This document shows, one piece after another, positions 46,944-55,701 of a stretch of DNA of 64,000 nucleotides. The stretch covers positions 329,367 through 393,366 of the forward strand of contig NZ_JBGFSJ010000005.1 in NCBI RefSeq assembly GCF_041365695.1. Reading direction: 5' to 3'. The stretch's first letter is position 1. Every line of letters starts with the position of its first letter. A program made the translations under genes and the position numbers. The notes under the pieces were generated by a model, which ran no database searches, was not told the DNA's origin, and saw only the letters and a program-made list of their open reading frames with translations. The DNA comes from Rhodosalinus sp041365695. GTDB lineage: Bacteria > Pseudomonadota > Alphaproteobacteria > Rhodobacterales > Rhodobacteraceae.

Positions 46944-48656
46944 CTAATTCCGGAGCCATGTCGGAAGACGATCCCCCGCGAACCCGGTAACGGCTGCCTC
47001 GACGCAATCCTCGAGACTGCCAAGCCGCGCGTGCCGGCCGGACAGGCCATGCGCATAATGCGCGTATTTTCCGGAATTCGTCATCAAGCCTTTCGCGTGC
47101 GGCGGGAATATGGGTTCAACGATCGAGCACCAGCACAGGTCCGGGATCAGACGGACGCCCGCCTTCTGCAAGCGGTCGACAAGCCCTTCGGAGCTTGCCT
47201 CGCGCAGGACATCGCGTCCGATCGTGATGATCATCTGCGTCGACCTATTGCAGCTTCGATCCTGGAAAAGCTCTGCAATCCGGCGCGTCTCGGACAGCGA
47301 CGCATGTGGGCTGCCGATGGCGACCAGGTCAATTGTCCGGTCTCCGCGATTGAGCTCATGCCAAGCGCCGACAAAGTCCGCCAGACGGATTTGGTGCCGC
47401 TGAGCGTCGGGCGTGGGCGCAGTATCCGCTTCGGGAGTGTGCCCCGCGACATGTAGCATGGGTGCGCCGGAGGTGGTGCCGAAAGCGGCACAAAGGGCCT
47501 TGAGGTCGTCTTGCGACGGCTGAAGGTGTTCCAGCCCGGTCAAGAGTGGGATGTGGTCAGGAGAAAACTGGCCCGCCAGCCATCCGATCAATGGCCAGAG
47601 CACGTCATCATGGCCATCCAGGGCGGGCTCCACGTCAAGGATCGTTCTCGGGACACGGCCCTCTTTCGTGTACACACCGGATGCCGGCGCGCGTCCCGTC
47701 ATTGCAATGAAGAGATCGAGATAATCCGGATGTTTGGGTGTGCGTGCCCCAAGGACGGTGTTGGCGTAGATGACGGCGTTCGATTCCGACCAGCCAATGA
47801 CCTCGCCCTTATCCGGGGCACCCTCAAGAAGATACGGCGCGCAGGTGAAAACTGGCCTTGCTCCCATCTTCACATAGGCGTCAGCCAGGCGGCTTGCGCG
47901 TTCTCCGAAATCGGTCGGAACGTTCTGGGACCGCCAGTTTTCCCGATCTACCGAAATCGCATTGATCGTCGTGGGAACGGACACGCGAGCGCCCATTTCG
48001 GCCATCTTCTCCGCAAATATGAGATTGGCGGAATGGGCGAGGATGCAGCCGTCGATGTGCCCTCTGGTGACATCGGTCAGGCTCTCCGTGCCTTCCCGTG
48101 CCGCCATGAGGCAGATGATTTCCATGGCGATCCTCGCTGCCGGCCCGTGATCGCCGCCAAGACAGCGCCGGTCTTCCTTGGAGAGCTGCAGATCGCTCGC
48201 CTGCGCAGGGGAAAGGTCCATGTCCACGCCATCGGCTTTCAGCCGGTTGCCTGAAATGGATGCTGTCTGCGAGCGCGCGACGCGATCATATTCCGATCGT
48301 GGAAGGAAGATGGTGGGGAGCGGCCTGTCGAATATGCGGCCCGAGACCAACGCACCCAGCGTCAGGACTTCTTCGTGCTCGCAGAAAACAAGCGCCGCTG
48401 GCGAAAGTGAATTCAAGGACAGTTCAAGCAGAACCCCGCTTCCGCTGCAGGATCCACGCGAGGTCGGCATCATGAGGATCTTTCCGGATACCGATGCTCC
48501 ATGGTTGGGGTGGTGTACGTCTATGATCGTCCCCGTTCCGGGGTCGACACCTCCCCAGAAACTCAGGCCTTCGCTACAGGCCAGCACCTCGCCATTCGCG
48601 TCACCCTCGATCAGAATCCGACCAGCCGTTCCGGTCCCGCGCGCTGAAGTCGTCAA
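46944..48656 (-). CDS. Aconitase X family dehydratase (fused small and large domains)
   Basis: A 570-residue single-chain AcnX. Residues 1-140 are the swivel domain (DUF126; PTSRGSCSGSGVLLELSLNSL with C70/S71) and about 150-570 the large domain (DUF521; GGDHGPAARIAMEIICLMA, HIDGCILAHSANLIFAEKMAEMGARVSVPTTINA). Fused type I AcnX enzymes have been characterised as cis-3-hydroxy-L-proline dehydratases forming pyrroline-2-carboxylate. Its neighbours are hydroxyproline genes, which fits. It is co-directional with, and 21 bases after, the GntR-type regulator gene. GC content looks lower than in the core genes. Confidence 0.88.
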   Translation of the reverse strand: MTTSARGTGTAGRILIEGDANGEVLACSEGLSFWGGVDPGTGTIIDVHHPNHGASVSGKILMMPTSRGSCSGSGVLLELSLNSLSPAALVFCEHEEVLTLGALVSGRIFDRPLPTIFLPRSEYDRVARSQTASISGNRLKADGVDMDLSPAQASDLQLSKEDRRCLGGDHGPAARIAMEIICLMAAREGTESLTDVTRGHIDGCILAHSANLIFAEKMAEMGARVSVPTTINAISVDRENWRSQNVPTDFGERASRLADAYVKMGARPVFTCAPYLLEGAPDKGEVIGWSESNAVIYANTVLGARTPKHPDYLDLFIAMTGRAPASGVYTKEGRVPRTILDVEPALDGHDDVLWPLIGWLAGQFSPDHIPLLTGLEHLQPSQDDLKALCAAFGTTSGAPMLHVAGHTPEADTAPTPDAQRHQIRLADFVGAWHELNRGDRTIDLVAIGSPHASLSETRRIAELFQDRSCNRSTQMIITIGRDVLREASSEGLVDRLQKAGVRLIPDLCWCSIVEPIFPPHAKGLMTNSGKYAHYAHGLSGRHARLGSLEDCVEAAVTGFAGDRLPTWLRN

Positions 48657-48677
48657 GCTGCCTCCGATGTCATGGGT

Positions 48678-49355
48678 TTATCGCTTCTTGTGTCTCGCAG
48701 GTGTCGGGAAATGTTCCAGAAGGGAGTGCTTGGCGCCGTTGATGTGATCGCGCAGCAATAGGCTCGCCCGGTCGGCATCACCTTCTTCGCAGGCGACAAG
48801 GATTGCCAGATGCTCGCTGTCCGCCCTTTCCATGCCATCGCTTATGACGAGCTGTGCGCGAATGTAGCGCTCGACGCGATCCATGGCGTTATCGGCGACG
48901 TCCTTGAAGTAGTTCAACGTGCTCGGTCCGTAGAGCGTTTTGTGAAACACGCGGTTCAAGTCGCCCCACTCCATGGGATTGGGAGACTGTGAAAACGCCG
49001 TGCAGTGCTTTCGGGCGTCGATCAAACACTCTCGGGACATCCGAGGCACCGCGTCGCGGATAATCTCGGGCTCGAGAAGCGCCCTGAGGTCGAACACCTC
49101 CGCCGCCTCGTCCGCCGACAGTCCGGCAACCACCGCGCCCTTGTATCGTTTGGTCTTGATAAGCCCCTGCTCTTCAAGCCTCGAGATTGCCTCGCGCACC
49201 GGGATGCGGCTCGTATTGAACATGTTGGCGATCTCGTCCTGGCGCAGCGGTGCTCCTTCGGGGATTTTGCCCTCGATGATCGCCTTGCGAAGAACGTCGA
49301 AGACGATGGTCGACGCGGACGCGGTCTTCGAGACATCTACGGCCGGAAACTTCAT
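48678..49355 (-). CDS. GntR-family regulator (FCD type), hydroxyproline locus
   Basis: A 225-residue regulator with an N-terminal GntR winged helix (IVFDVLRKAIIEGKIPEGAPLRQDEIANMFNTSRIPVREAISRLEEQGLI) and a C-terminal FCD ligand domain (EVFDLRALLEPEIIRDAVP; RYIRAQLVISDGMERADSEHLAILVACEEGD, with histidines for a metal). It precedes acnX and is divergent from the transporter operon; a 12-bp palindrome in the spacer is the likely operator. It probably represses both units until a hydroxyproline isomer or its breakdown product binds. Confidence 0.92.
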   Translation of the reverse strand: MKFPAVDVSKTASASTIVFDVLRKAIIEGKIPEGAPLRQDEIANMFNTSRIPVREAISRLEEQGLIKTKRYKGAVVAGLSADEAAEVFDLRALLEPEIIRDAVPRMSRECLIDARKHCTAFSQSPNPMEWGDLNRVFHKTLYGPSTLNYFKDVADNAMDRVERYIRAQLVISDGMERADSEHLAILVACEEGDADRASLLLRDHINGAKHSLLEHFPTPARHKKR

Positions 49356-49432
49356 CTTCCATCACCCTCGAGCAGTTGCGGCGCCATACGATACTGCCGC
49401 GTCCGTGCAAAGTCTCTTAGTTTGCCTTGGAC

Positions 49433-49444
49433 ATTGGATCCAAT
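49433..49444. promoter_or_regulatory. Palindromic operator candidate in the gntR / SBP spacer
   Basis: A perfect 12-base palindrome ATTGGATCCAAT lies centrally in the 146-base spacer between the regulator and the transporter operon. It has the TTG-GATC-CAA shape common to FCD-type GntR operators. TTGGAC just upstream (49427-49432) could be the -35 of the rightward promoter, so binding would block it. Confidence 0.7.
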
Positions 49445-49501
49445 ATGCCATAGCGTGGCATTGTTCAACAGATCATCCAACGACCAACATGGAGGAAGAC
49501 G

Positions 49502-50302
49502 ATGCTGAAGAAGCTTTTGGGGGCGGCTACGGCAACCCTGTTGATGGCTGTCCCCGCGGCGGCCGACACACTGGATGACGTCATCGACAGAGGCACTTTG
49601 CGCTGCGGTGTCGTGCTGGATTTCCCGCCCATCGGCTATCGTGACGACAACAACGAGCCGGCGGGCTTCGACGTGGAATATTGCAACGATCTGGCGGCCG
49701 CCCTCGAGGTGGACGTCGAGTTGCTGCCTCTGACGTGGTCGGAGCGCTTGCCGGTCATCGTCACCGGTCGGGCAGACGTGGTCTTCGGCGCCACATCGGA
49801 CAGCCTGGCCCGCGCGCGGACCGTCGGGTTCTCGATTCCCTACGCGATTTACTATGCGCAAGGCGTTGTGAATGCCGAAAGTGGCATCGAATCGTTCGAG
49901 GACATTCGGGGAAAGCGTGTTGCTGCGGCCGTGGGAACCGTGCCTGAGCAGGAGTGGCTGAAAATCGCCGAGGAGTGGGGCGAAGAGGACCTCTACCAGG
50001 GTTACCAGTCCGAGAACGAGGTTTTCCTCGCGGTCGCACAAGGCAAGGCAGACATCGGGATCACCACGAACACGGCGGTGAAGCCGATCACCGATCAATA
50101 CGACAATATCGTGGCTGGCCCGCGCATGCCCTGGACCACGGACTACACCTCCGTTGTCGGCAAGCGCAAGGACGTCAGCTGGCTGAACTACCTCAATCTC
50201 TTTGTCACGCACCAGGTCCGGTCTGGCCGTTACGAAGAGCTGTGGGGCAGATATGTGGGTGGAGAGGCGCCCGAACTCCGCATCCCGGGCGTGATGTACT
50301 GA
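49502..50302 (+). CDS. Amino acid ABC transporter substrate-binding protein
   Basis: A 266-residue periplasmic receptor of the polar amino acid (PAAT) class. The signal peptide is MLKKLLGAATATLLMAVPAAA; the mature part opens with the PAAT marker DDVIDRGTLRCGVVLDFPPIGYRDDNNEPAGFDVEYCNDLAAAL, then contains GRADVVFGATSDSLARARTVGFSIPY. With the downstream genes it most likely binds 4-hydroxyproline or another hydroxyproline. A strong terminator-like hairpin follows before the permease genes. Confidence 0.93.
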   Translation: MLKKLLGAATATLLMAVPAAADTLDDVIDRGTLRCGVVLDFPPIGYRDDNNEPAGFDVEYCNDLAAALEVDVELLPLTWSERLPVIVTGRADVVFGATSDSLARARTVGFSIPYAIYYAQGVVNAESGIESFEDIRGKRVAAAVGTVPEQEWLKIAEEWGEEDLYQGYQSENEVFLAVAQGKADIGITTNTAVKPITDQYDNIVAGPRMPWTTDYTSVVGKRKDVSWLNYLNLFVTHQVRSGRYEELWGRYVGGEAPELRIPGVMY

Positions 50303-50322
50303 TCACTGCCGCTTTTTCCTGT

Positions 50323-50354
50323 CCCCGCCCGGGATCCCCGGGCGGGGTTTCTTT
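50323..50354 (+). terminator. Intrinsic terminator-like hairpin between SBP and permease
   Basis: Perfect 11-bp arms, CCCCGCCCGGG (50323-50333) and CCCGGGCGGGG (50337-50347), with a 3-base loop and then TTTCTTT. It sits 20 bases after the binding-protein stop and 12 before the permease start. Partial termination here would give more binding protein than membrane subunits. Confidence 0.85.
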
Positions 50355-50365
50355 GGATCGCCGCG

Positions 50366-51028
50366 ATGTTCGAATACAACTTTCACTGGCGCCCGGTATT
50401 CCGCAGCCTGCCGGACCTGCTGGAGGCCAGCCTCTTAACTCTCCAGGTCGCGACGCTTTCCATGGTGATCGGCATCGTCATCGGTCTCGGGTTGTCCGTC
50501 ATCCGCCTGAGGCTCCGCGGGCCGCTTTACTGGTTCGCCACGGCCTGGGTGGAATTGGCGCGCAACACGCCGGCTCTGTTTCAGCTGTTCTTCTTCGGGT
50601 TCGGGCTGGGGGCCTTCGGATGGCACCTGACACCCTACATGATCGTTCTGGCCGGTCTCAGCTTCAATAACGCCGGCTATCTCGCCGAGAACTTTCGCGG
50701 CGGCTTTCAGGCGGTCCCTGATACGCAGATGCGCGCGGCGCAAAGCCTTGGCATGAATTTGTGGCAGTCCTACACGCGGATCCTGGTGCCGCAGGTCTTG
50801 CGGATCGTGTACTACCCGATGACCAATCAGCTGGTCTGGGCGGTGCTGATGTCGTCCCTGGGCATGCTGGTCGGCTTCCGCGAGCTGTCGGGCGAGACGC
50901 AGTTCTTCGCCAGCCGCACCTACCGCATCTTCGAATATTTCGCCGTCACGGCGGTGATTTATTACGTCATGGTCAAGATCATTCTGCTCGCGTCCCGGCT
51001 TCTCGCCGTGCGCCTGTTCCGGTATTGA
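50366..51028 (+). CDS. Amino acid ABC transporter permease (first)
   Basis: A 220-residue inner-membrane subunit of the HisMQ/GlnP type with about five helices. The N-terminal pattern LPDLLEASLLTLQVATLSMVIGIVIGLGLSVIRL and the EAA loop QMRAAQSLGMNLWQSYTRILVPQVLRIV are diagnostic, as is VELARNTPALFQLFFFGFGLG. It follows the SBP hairpin and is 10 bases from its partner permease. Confidence 0.93.
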   Translation: MFEYNFHWRPVFRSLPDLLEASLLTLQVATLSMVIGIVIGLGLSVIRLRLRGPLYWFATAWVELARNTPALFQLFFFGFGLGAFGWHLTPYMIVLAGLSFNNAGYLAENFRGGFQAVPDTQMRAAQSLGMNLWQSYTRILVPQVLRIVYYPMTNQLVWAVLMSSLGMLVGFRELSGETQFFASRTYRIFEYFAVTAVIYYVMVKIILLASRLLAVRLFRY

Positions 51029-51038
51029 GGGGAGCAAA

Positions 51039-51701
51039 GTGGAAACTCCTATCAGCTTCTTCAGCGGGTTCGGGCTTCAGGACGTGCTCTTCATGGCGCA
51101 AGCGGCTTGGCGCACGCTCCTGATCTCGGTGATATCGATCTCCCTTGGAACGCTTCTGGGGGCGATCTTCGGCTGGATGCTCTATGAGGGGCGGATTTGG
51201 GCCACTCTGTTCGTTGCGCCGGTGCTGGACGCTTTCCGGTCGGTGCCGCTTATCATCCAGCTGGTTCTTTTCTATAATTTCGCGCCGATCATTGGTCTTA
51301 ACCTCGATGCGTTCCAGTCGGGGCTCGTGGTTCTGACGGCTTATACGGCTGCGCTTGTCGCAAGCGTCGCGCGGGGCGGTATCGAATCTGTCGGGAAACC
51401 CATGCGTCGGGCCGCGCGCTCGCTGGGCATGAGTTACTGGCAAGATCTGCGCTACGTGGTCTTGCCCATCGGGGCGCGTGCCGTTTTTCCGTCCTGGGTG
51501 GGCGTGGCTCTCGGCGTCCTGAAGGATAGTGCCCTGGTCTCGGTGCTTGGTTACGTGGAGCTTCTTCGGGCAAGCCAGATCCTGATGACACGCACGCAGG
51601 AACCGCTCCTGATTATCTCAATCGCCGGCGCGTTCTATTTTGCGCTGTCCTATCCGATCTCGCGCTATTCGGCGAAAATCGAGAAGAGGTGGTCCCAATG
51701 A
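51039..51701 (+). CDS. Amino acid ABC transporter permease (second)
   Basis: The partner permease, 220 residues, starting with GTG at 51039 behind GAGGGGAGC. It shows the same family pattern: AAWRTLLISVISISLGTLLGAIFGWMLYEG, RSVPLIIQLVLFYNFAPIIG, and the EAA loop MRRAARSLGMSYWQDLRYVVLPIGARAVFPSW. Its TGA overlaps the ATPase ATG (ATGA). Confidence 0.92.
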   Translation: METPISFFSGFGLQDVLFMAQAAWRTLLISVISISLGTLLGAIFGWMLYEGRIWATLFVAPVLDAFRSVPLIIQLVLFYNFAPIIGLNLDAFQSGLVVLTAYTAALVASVARGGIESVGKPMRRAARSLGMSYWQDLRYVVLPIGARAVFPSWVGVALGVLKDSALVSVLGYVELLRASQILMTRTQEPLLIISIAGAFYFALSYPISRYSAKIEKRWSQ

Positions 51702-52420
51702 TCGAAATCACCGGCCTGCACAAGTATTTCGGCTCGCTCCATGTGTTGCGGGGTATCGACCTGGAAGTGCAGAAGGGCGAAGTCCTTTCGGTGATCGGAG
51801 CGTCGGGATCCGGGAAATCCACATTGCTTTACTGCATAAATGGCCTCGAGCCGATCCAGGAAGGGCGGGTCGTCGTCGATGGTATAGACGTTCACGCCAG
51901 GCAGACTGACCTGAACAATCTGCGGCAGAGAATGGGAATGGTGTTTCAGCAGTGGAACAGCTTCCCCCATTTGACCGCCCTCGAGAACGTTTCATTGGCC
52001 CCGCGCATCGTGAAAAAGAAATCGCGGGCGGAGGCGCAAGAGATAGCGGTGAAGCAGCTGGAACATGTTGGCCTCGCCGACAAGCTCGATGTCTATCCGA
52101 GCGCCTTGTCGGGCGGACAGCAGCAAAGGCTGGCGATAGCGAGAGCGCTCGCCATGGATCCGCAATACATGCTTTTCGACGAAGCCACGTCGGCCCTGGA
52201 CCCGGAGCTGGTCGGCGAAGTCCTGGACACGATGCGGATTCTGGCCGAGGAGGGCATGACTATGATCTGTGTGACCCACGAGATGGGCTTCGCACGAGAT
52301 GTCTCTGACCGCGTCGCCTACTTCCATGAAGGTGCGATGGAAGAGATCGGACCGCCCGAACAGATCTTCGGCGACCCGAATTCCGAACAGACCCGAAAAT
52401 TCCTGGCAAAGGTTCGCTGA
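51698..52420 (+). CDS. Amino acid ABC transporter ATP-binding protein
   Basis: The ATPase of the importer, 240 residues, HisP/GlnQ type. Walker A is GASGSGKSTLL, the signature motif LSGGQQQRLAIARAL, Walker B YMLFDEATSALDPELVGEVL, with the switch histidine in VTHEMGFARDVSDRVAYFHEG. An in-frame GTG lies 9 bases upstream, but the ATG overlapping the permease stop is the usual arrangement. An intercistronic stem-loop separates it from the catabolic genes. Confidence 0.95.
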   Translation: MIEITGLHKYFGSLHVLRGIDLEVQKGEVLSVIGASGSGKSTLLYCINGLEPIQEGRVVVDGIDVHARQTDLNNLRQRMGMVFQQWNSFPHLTALENVSLAPRIVKKKSRAEAQEIAVKQLEHVGLADKLDVYPSALSGGQQQRLAIARALAMDPQYMLFDEATSALDPELVGEVLDTMRILAEEGMTMICVTHEMGFARDVSDRVAYFHEGAMEEIGPPEQIFGDPNSEQTRKFLAKVR

Positions 52421-52468
52421 ACGCGGGCCCGAACCCCGTGCCACGGAAGCAGGAACAACCTTGCAAAA

Positions 52469-52490
52469 GTCGAGGTCGAGACGCCTCGAC
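52469..52490 (+). other. Stem-loop between transporter and enzyme genes
   Basis: GTCGAGG (52469-52475) and CCTCGAC (52484-52490) form a perfect 7-bp stem with an 8-base loop in the 90-base gap before the deaminase gene. There is no T-run, so it is more likely a processing or stability element than a terminator. Confidence 0.45.
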
Positions 52491-52510
52491 AGCCAAAGAG
52501 GAGAACAACC

Positions 52511-53455
52511 GTGTCGCGCCATGTTTTCACGGGCTGCATGCCCGCTCTGATGACGCCTTGTGATGCTGATCGCAAACCCGATTACGAAGCACTTGTGCGC
52601 AAGGGCAAAGAGCTGATCGACGCCGGAATGTCGGCCGTCGTCTATTGCGGTTCGATGGGCGACTGGCCGCTGCTGACGGACGAAGAGCGGATGGAAGGTG
52701 TGGCGCGCCTTGTCGAAGCGGGCGTTCCGGTCGTCGTGGGGACGGGGGCCGTGAACACCCGCGCGGCCGTGGCCCACGCCGCGCATGCCGCGCGGGTCGG
52801 GGCGCTCGGGCTGATGGTGATCCCGCGTGTCCTGTCGCGGGGCTCTTCTCCAGAGGCGCAGCGCGATCACTTCAAGGCGATCTTGTCGGCAGCGCCCGAC
52901 ATTCCGGCAGTGATTTACAACAGTCCCTATTACGGCTTTGCCACCCGGGCAGATCTTTTCTTCGCGCTGCGTGCGGAACATCCCAACCTTGTCGGTTTCA
53001 AGGAGTTCGGCGGCGCCGCCGATCTGCGCTACGCGGCCGAGTTCATCACGTCGCGGGATGACGACGTCACGCTGATGATCGGTGTCGATACCGCAGTCTA
53101 TCATGGCTTCGTGAACTGTGGCGCGACCGGCGCGATTACCGGCATCGGAAACGCGTTGCCGCGGCAGGTGCTGCTGTTGACGGAACTCAGCCAGAAGGCC
53201 GCCATGGGCGACGCGCTCGCGCGGCGCCAGGCACGTGAGCTGGACGAGGCTCTTGCGGTTCTGTCGAGCTTCGACGAGGGACCGGACCTCGTTCTCTACT
53301 ACAAGCATCTCATGGTGCTGAACGGAGAAGAGGAATACCGTCTGCATTTCAACGAGACGGATGCTCTCTCGGATGCCCAACGTCATTATATCGAAGCGCA
53401 ATACGAGCTTTTCCGGGTCTGGTTCGACGACTGGGCCAGGAAAGAAGGGCTGTAG
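52511..53455 (+). CDS. DHDPS-family protein, probable pyrroline-4-hydroxy-2-carboxylate deaminase
   Basis: A class I aldolase-fold enzyme, 314 residues, of the DapA superfamily. The Schiff-base lysine is K164 in NLVGFKEFGGAADLRYAAEF and the catalytic tyrosine Y136 in IPAVIYNSPYYGF; GSMGDWPLLTDEERMEGV is the substrate loop. In hydroxyproline degradation this family removes ammonia and water from pyrroline-4-hydroxy-2-carboxylate to form 2-oxoglutarate semialdehyde, the role expected here between the dehydrogenase and the aldehyde dehydrogenase. The start is GTG 52511 behind GAGGAG. Other DapA-like functions cannot be excluded from sequence alone. Confidence 0.87.
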   Translation: MSRHVFTGCMPALMTPCDADRKPDYEALVRKGKELIDAGMSAVVYCGSMGDWPLLTDEERMEGVARLVEAGVPVVVGTGAVNTRAAVAHAAHAARVGALGLMVIPRVLSRGSSPEAQRDHFKAILSAAPDIPAVIYNSPYYGFATRADLFFALRAEHPNLVGFKEFGGAADLRYAAEFITSRDDDVTLMIGVDTAVYHGFVNCGATGAITGIGNALPRQVLLLTELSQKAAMGDALARRQARELDEALAVLSSFDEGPDLVLYYKHLMVLNGEEEYRLHFNETDALSDAQRHYIEAQYELFRVWFDDWARKEGL

Positions 53456-53460
53456 CGCTC

Positions 53461-54393
53461 ATGCGGGTGATCGACAGCCATACGGCAGGTGAGCCGACAC
53501 GCGTCATCGTTGACGGCGGTCCCGATCTGGGAGACGGGCCGCTCGCCAAACGTGCGGCGCGTCTCGAAGCGGAGCATCGCGACTTCTGCAAGTCGGTTCT
53601 GTGCGAGCCACGGGGGCATGACGCCATGGTCGGCGCCCTTCTGGTCGCGCCCACGGATCCCGGTTGCGCAGCCGGGGTGATCTTTTTCAATACGCTGCAA
53701 AACCTCGGGATGTGCGGTCACGCGACCATCGGTCTGACGGTCACGCTGGCGCATCTTGGCGCCATCCGGCCAGGTGCCCATCGGATCGATACGCCCGTCG
53801 GGGCCGTGGACGTGGACTTGCACGATGCCCATACCGCTTCGGTCGTGAACGTTGAAAGCTATCGCCTGCACAAAGGAGTCTCTGTCGCCGTCGACGGCGT
53901 GGGGGAGATCACGGGCGACGTCGCGTGGGGGGGCAACTGGTTCTTCCTTGTGAAGACCTCGCCGCTTGCCATCGCGGCACGGAATATCCGGCCCTTGACG
54001 GATCTGGCGCTCGACATTCGAAGCGCGCTGGAACGCGACGGGATCACCGGCAGGAATGGCGCCTGGATCGATCATGTGGAGCTGTTCGGCCCACCCCTGG
54101 ACCCGCGCGCCCGCAGCAAGAACTTCGTGCTTTGTCCCGGCGGCGCCTATGATCGCTCTCCCTGCGGGACCGGGACCTCTGCCAAGCTGGCGTGCCTCGC
54201 ATCGGACGGAGAGTGGCAAGCAGGGCAAGAGTGGATTCAGGAAAGCATCATCGGAAGCACCTACGGCCTAAGCTACGAGCCAGGTGCCGATGGGGGCATC
54301 GTGCCGACGATCACCGGCCAGGCTTTCGTCACATCCGATGCGACTTTGATCTTCGATCCCGCCGACCCCTACCTGTGCGGGATCCGTTACTGA
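53461..54393 (+). CDS. 4-hydroxyproline 2-epimerase (proline racemase family)
   Basis: Converts trans-4-hydroxy-L-proline to cis-4-hydroxy-D-proline. The 310-residue protein has both catalytic cysteines of a two-thiol epimerase, C85 in NLGMCGHATIGL and C235 in DRSPCGTGTSAKLACL. HTAGEPTRVI at the N-terminus is the family marker. The gene lies 5 bases after the deaminase gene and 54 bases before a D-amino-acid dehydrogenase that would oxidise its product. Compare the Ser/Thr paralogue at 55861. Confidence 0.92.
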   Translation: MRVIDSHTAGEPTRVIVDGGPDLGDGPLAKRAARLEAEHRDFCKSVLCEPRGHDAMVGALLVAPTDPGCAAGVIFFNTLQNLGMCGHATIGLTVTLAHLGAIRPGAHRIDTPVGAVDVDLHDAHTASVVNVESYRLHKGVSVAVDGVGEITGDVAWGGNWFFLVKTSPLAIAARNIRPLTDLALDIRSALERDGITGRNGAWIDHVELFGPPLDPRARSKNFVLCPGGAYDRSPCGTGTSAKLACLASDGEWQAGQEWIQESIIGSTYGLSYEPGADGGIVPTITGQAFVTSDATLIFDPADPYLCGIRY

Positions 54394-54447
54394 AATGCGG
54401 TCATGCCAAGAAAAGGCGCATCGGCCGCTGGCCCCCATCGGGATGAA

Positions 54448-55701
54448 ATGACGGATCAATCCGACCATGATGTGATCGTCATCGGCGCCGGGGTGATCGG
54501 CGTGAGCATCGCGCTCGCACTTCAGGCGGCGGGCCGCGATGTCCTGCTTGTCGATCGAAGCGCCCCCGGAAATGGCGCGTCGTTCGCGAACGCAGGTGCA
54601 TTCGCCTTTTCGGACATCGTTCCGCTCGCGACACCCGGGATCATTCGCGCCGCGCCCAGGTGGCTCGCGGATCCCCTGGGTCCGCTCTCCGTCGATCCGT
54701 CCTACGTCTTCGCGATCGCGCCCTGGCTTTTGAGGTTCTGGCGGGCAAGCTGGAAGGATCGCTTCCCCAGGCTGATGGAAGCGCAAGCCGCCCTCATGGA
54801 GTTGTCCCGCGCCGCCCTCGAACGCCAGGTGGCGGATACGAGCGGCGAACATCTGCTGCAACGAGAGGGACAGCTCAGGGTTTACCAGGGCGCCCGACGG
54901 TTCGAGCGAAGCCGTTCCTATTGGGACGCCTGCCGGCAGTACGGCATTCGATTTGATCTGCTGGAGTCGCCGGCCGAGATCGCGGAACTCCAGCCGGGCC
55001 TCAGTTCCGAATTCACCCACGCCGGATATACGCCCGACTGGATCAACACGCGGGATCCCATGCTTTGGCTCGAGCACCTCCTGTCGGTGTTTCGTGCGCG
55101 GGGCGGCGTGGTCGATAGGCTGGACGCGCGCGCTCTGCAGGCCGGGGACGAACGGATCACGCTACACGGTGCGGAAGCGACGCTTTCGGCGGGCCATGTC
55201 ATTGTCGCCGCGGGTGCCTGGTCGCGGACACTTGCGATGTCTCTTGGCGATCGCATCCCGCTCGAGACGGAGCGCGGCTACAACACGACAATTCGCCAAG
55301 CAGGCTTCGACCTCCGGACCCATATCACGTTTGCGGACCACGGCTTCGTGGCCTCCCGCATCCAGGACGGCGTTCGTGTCGGCGGCGCGGTCGAGCTGGC
55401 CGGTCTGGTTCGTCCGCCGAACTTCAAGCGTGCAAAGATCCTTCGCGACAAAGCCAGCGCGTTCATGCCGGGTCTGGACGCCAGTCGGGGAAGGGAGTGG
55501 ATGGGGTTCCGCCCTTCCTTGCCCGACAGCCTGCCGGTCATCGGCCATGCGCAGCGCACGGATCGGGTCGTTTACGCGTTCGGCCACGGGCATCTCGGGC
55601 TGACTCAGGCGGCCGGAACAGCCGAGTTGGTGCAAGCCTTGATCTGTGGGGTGACCCCACCGCTGGACGCCGCGCCATTCTCGGCGCGGCGTTTCACATG
55701 A
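54448..55701 (+). CDS. FAD-dependent D-amino-acid (D-hydroxyproline) dehydrogenase
   Basis: A DadA-like flavoprotein of 417 residues. The FAD loop VIVIGAGVIGVSIALALQAAGRDVLLVDRSAPGNGASFANAG opens the protein; the C-terminal GFRPSLPDSLPVIGHAQRTDRVVYAFGHGHLGLTQAAGTAELV closes the FAD site. It should oxidise cis-4-hydroxy-D-proline made by the epimerase to pyrroline-4-hydroxy-2-carboxylate. The ATG at 54448 is preferred because it begins just before the FAD strand; another in-frame ATG at 54403 adds 15 unlikely residues. The last codons fold into a terminator-like hairpin. Confidence 0.92.
   Translation: MTDQSDHDVIVIGAGVIGVSIALALQAAGRDVLLVDRSAPGNGASFANAGAFAFSDIVPLATPGIIRAAPRWLADPLGPLSVDPSYVFAIAPWLLRFWRASWKDRFPRLMEAQAALMELSRAALERQVADTSGEHLLQREGQLRVYQGARRFERSRSYWDACRQYGIRFDLLESPAEIAELQPGLSSEFTHAGYTPDWINTRDPMLWLEHLLSVFRARGGVVDRLDARALQAGDERITLHGAEATLSAGHVIVAAGAWSRTLAMSLGDRIPLETERGYNTTIRQAGFDLRTHITFADHGFVASRIQDGVRVGGAVELAGLVRPPNFKRAKILRDKASAFMPGLDASRGREWMGFRPSLPDSLPVIGHAQRTDRVVYAFGHGHLGLTQAAGTAELVQALICGVTPPLDAAPFSARRFT
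55667..55694 (+). terminator. Terminator-like hairpin overlapping the end of the dehydrogenase gene
   Basis: ACGCCGCGCC (55667-55676) and GGCGCGGCGT (55683-55692) form a perfect 10-bp stem with a 6-base loop followed by TT. It lies within the last codons of the D-amino-acid dehydrogenase, 170 bases before the next gene, which probably therefore has its own promoter or lower expression. Confidence 0.55.
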
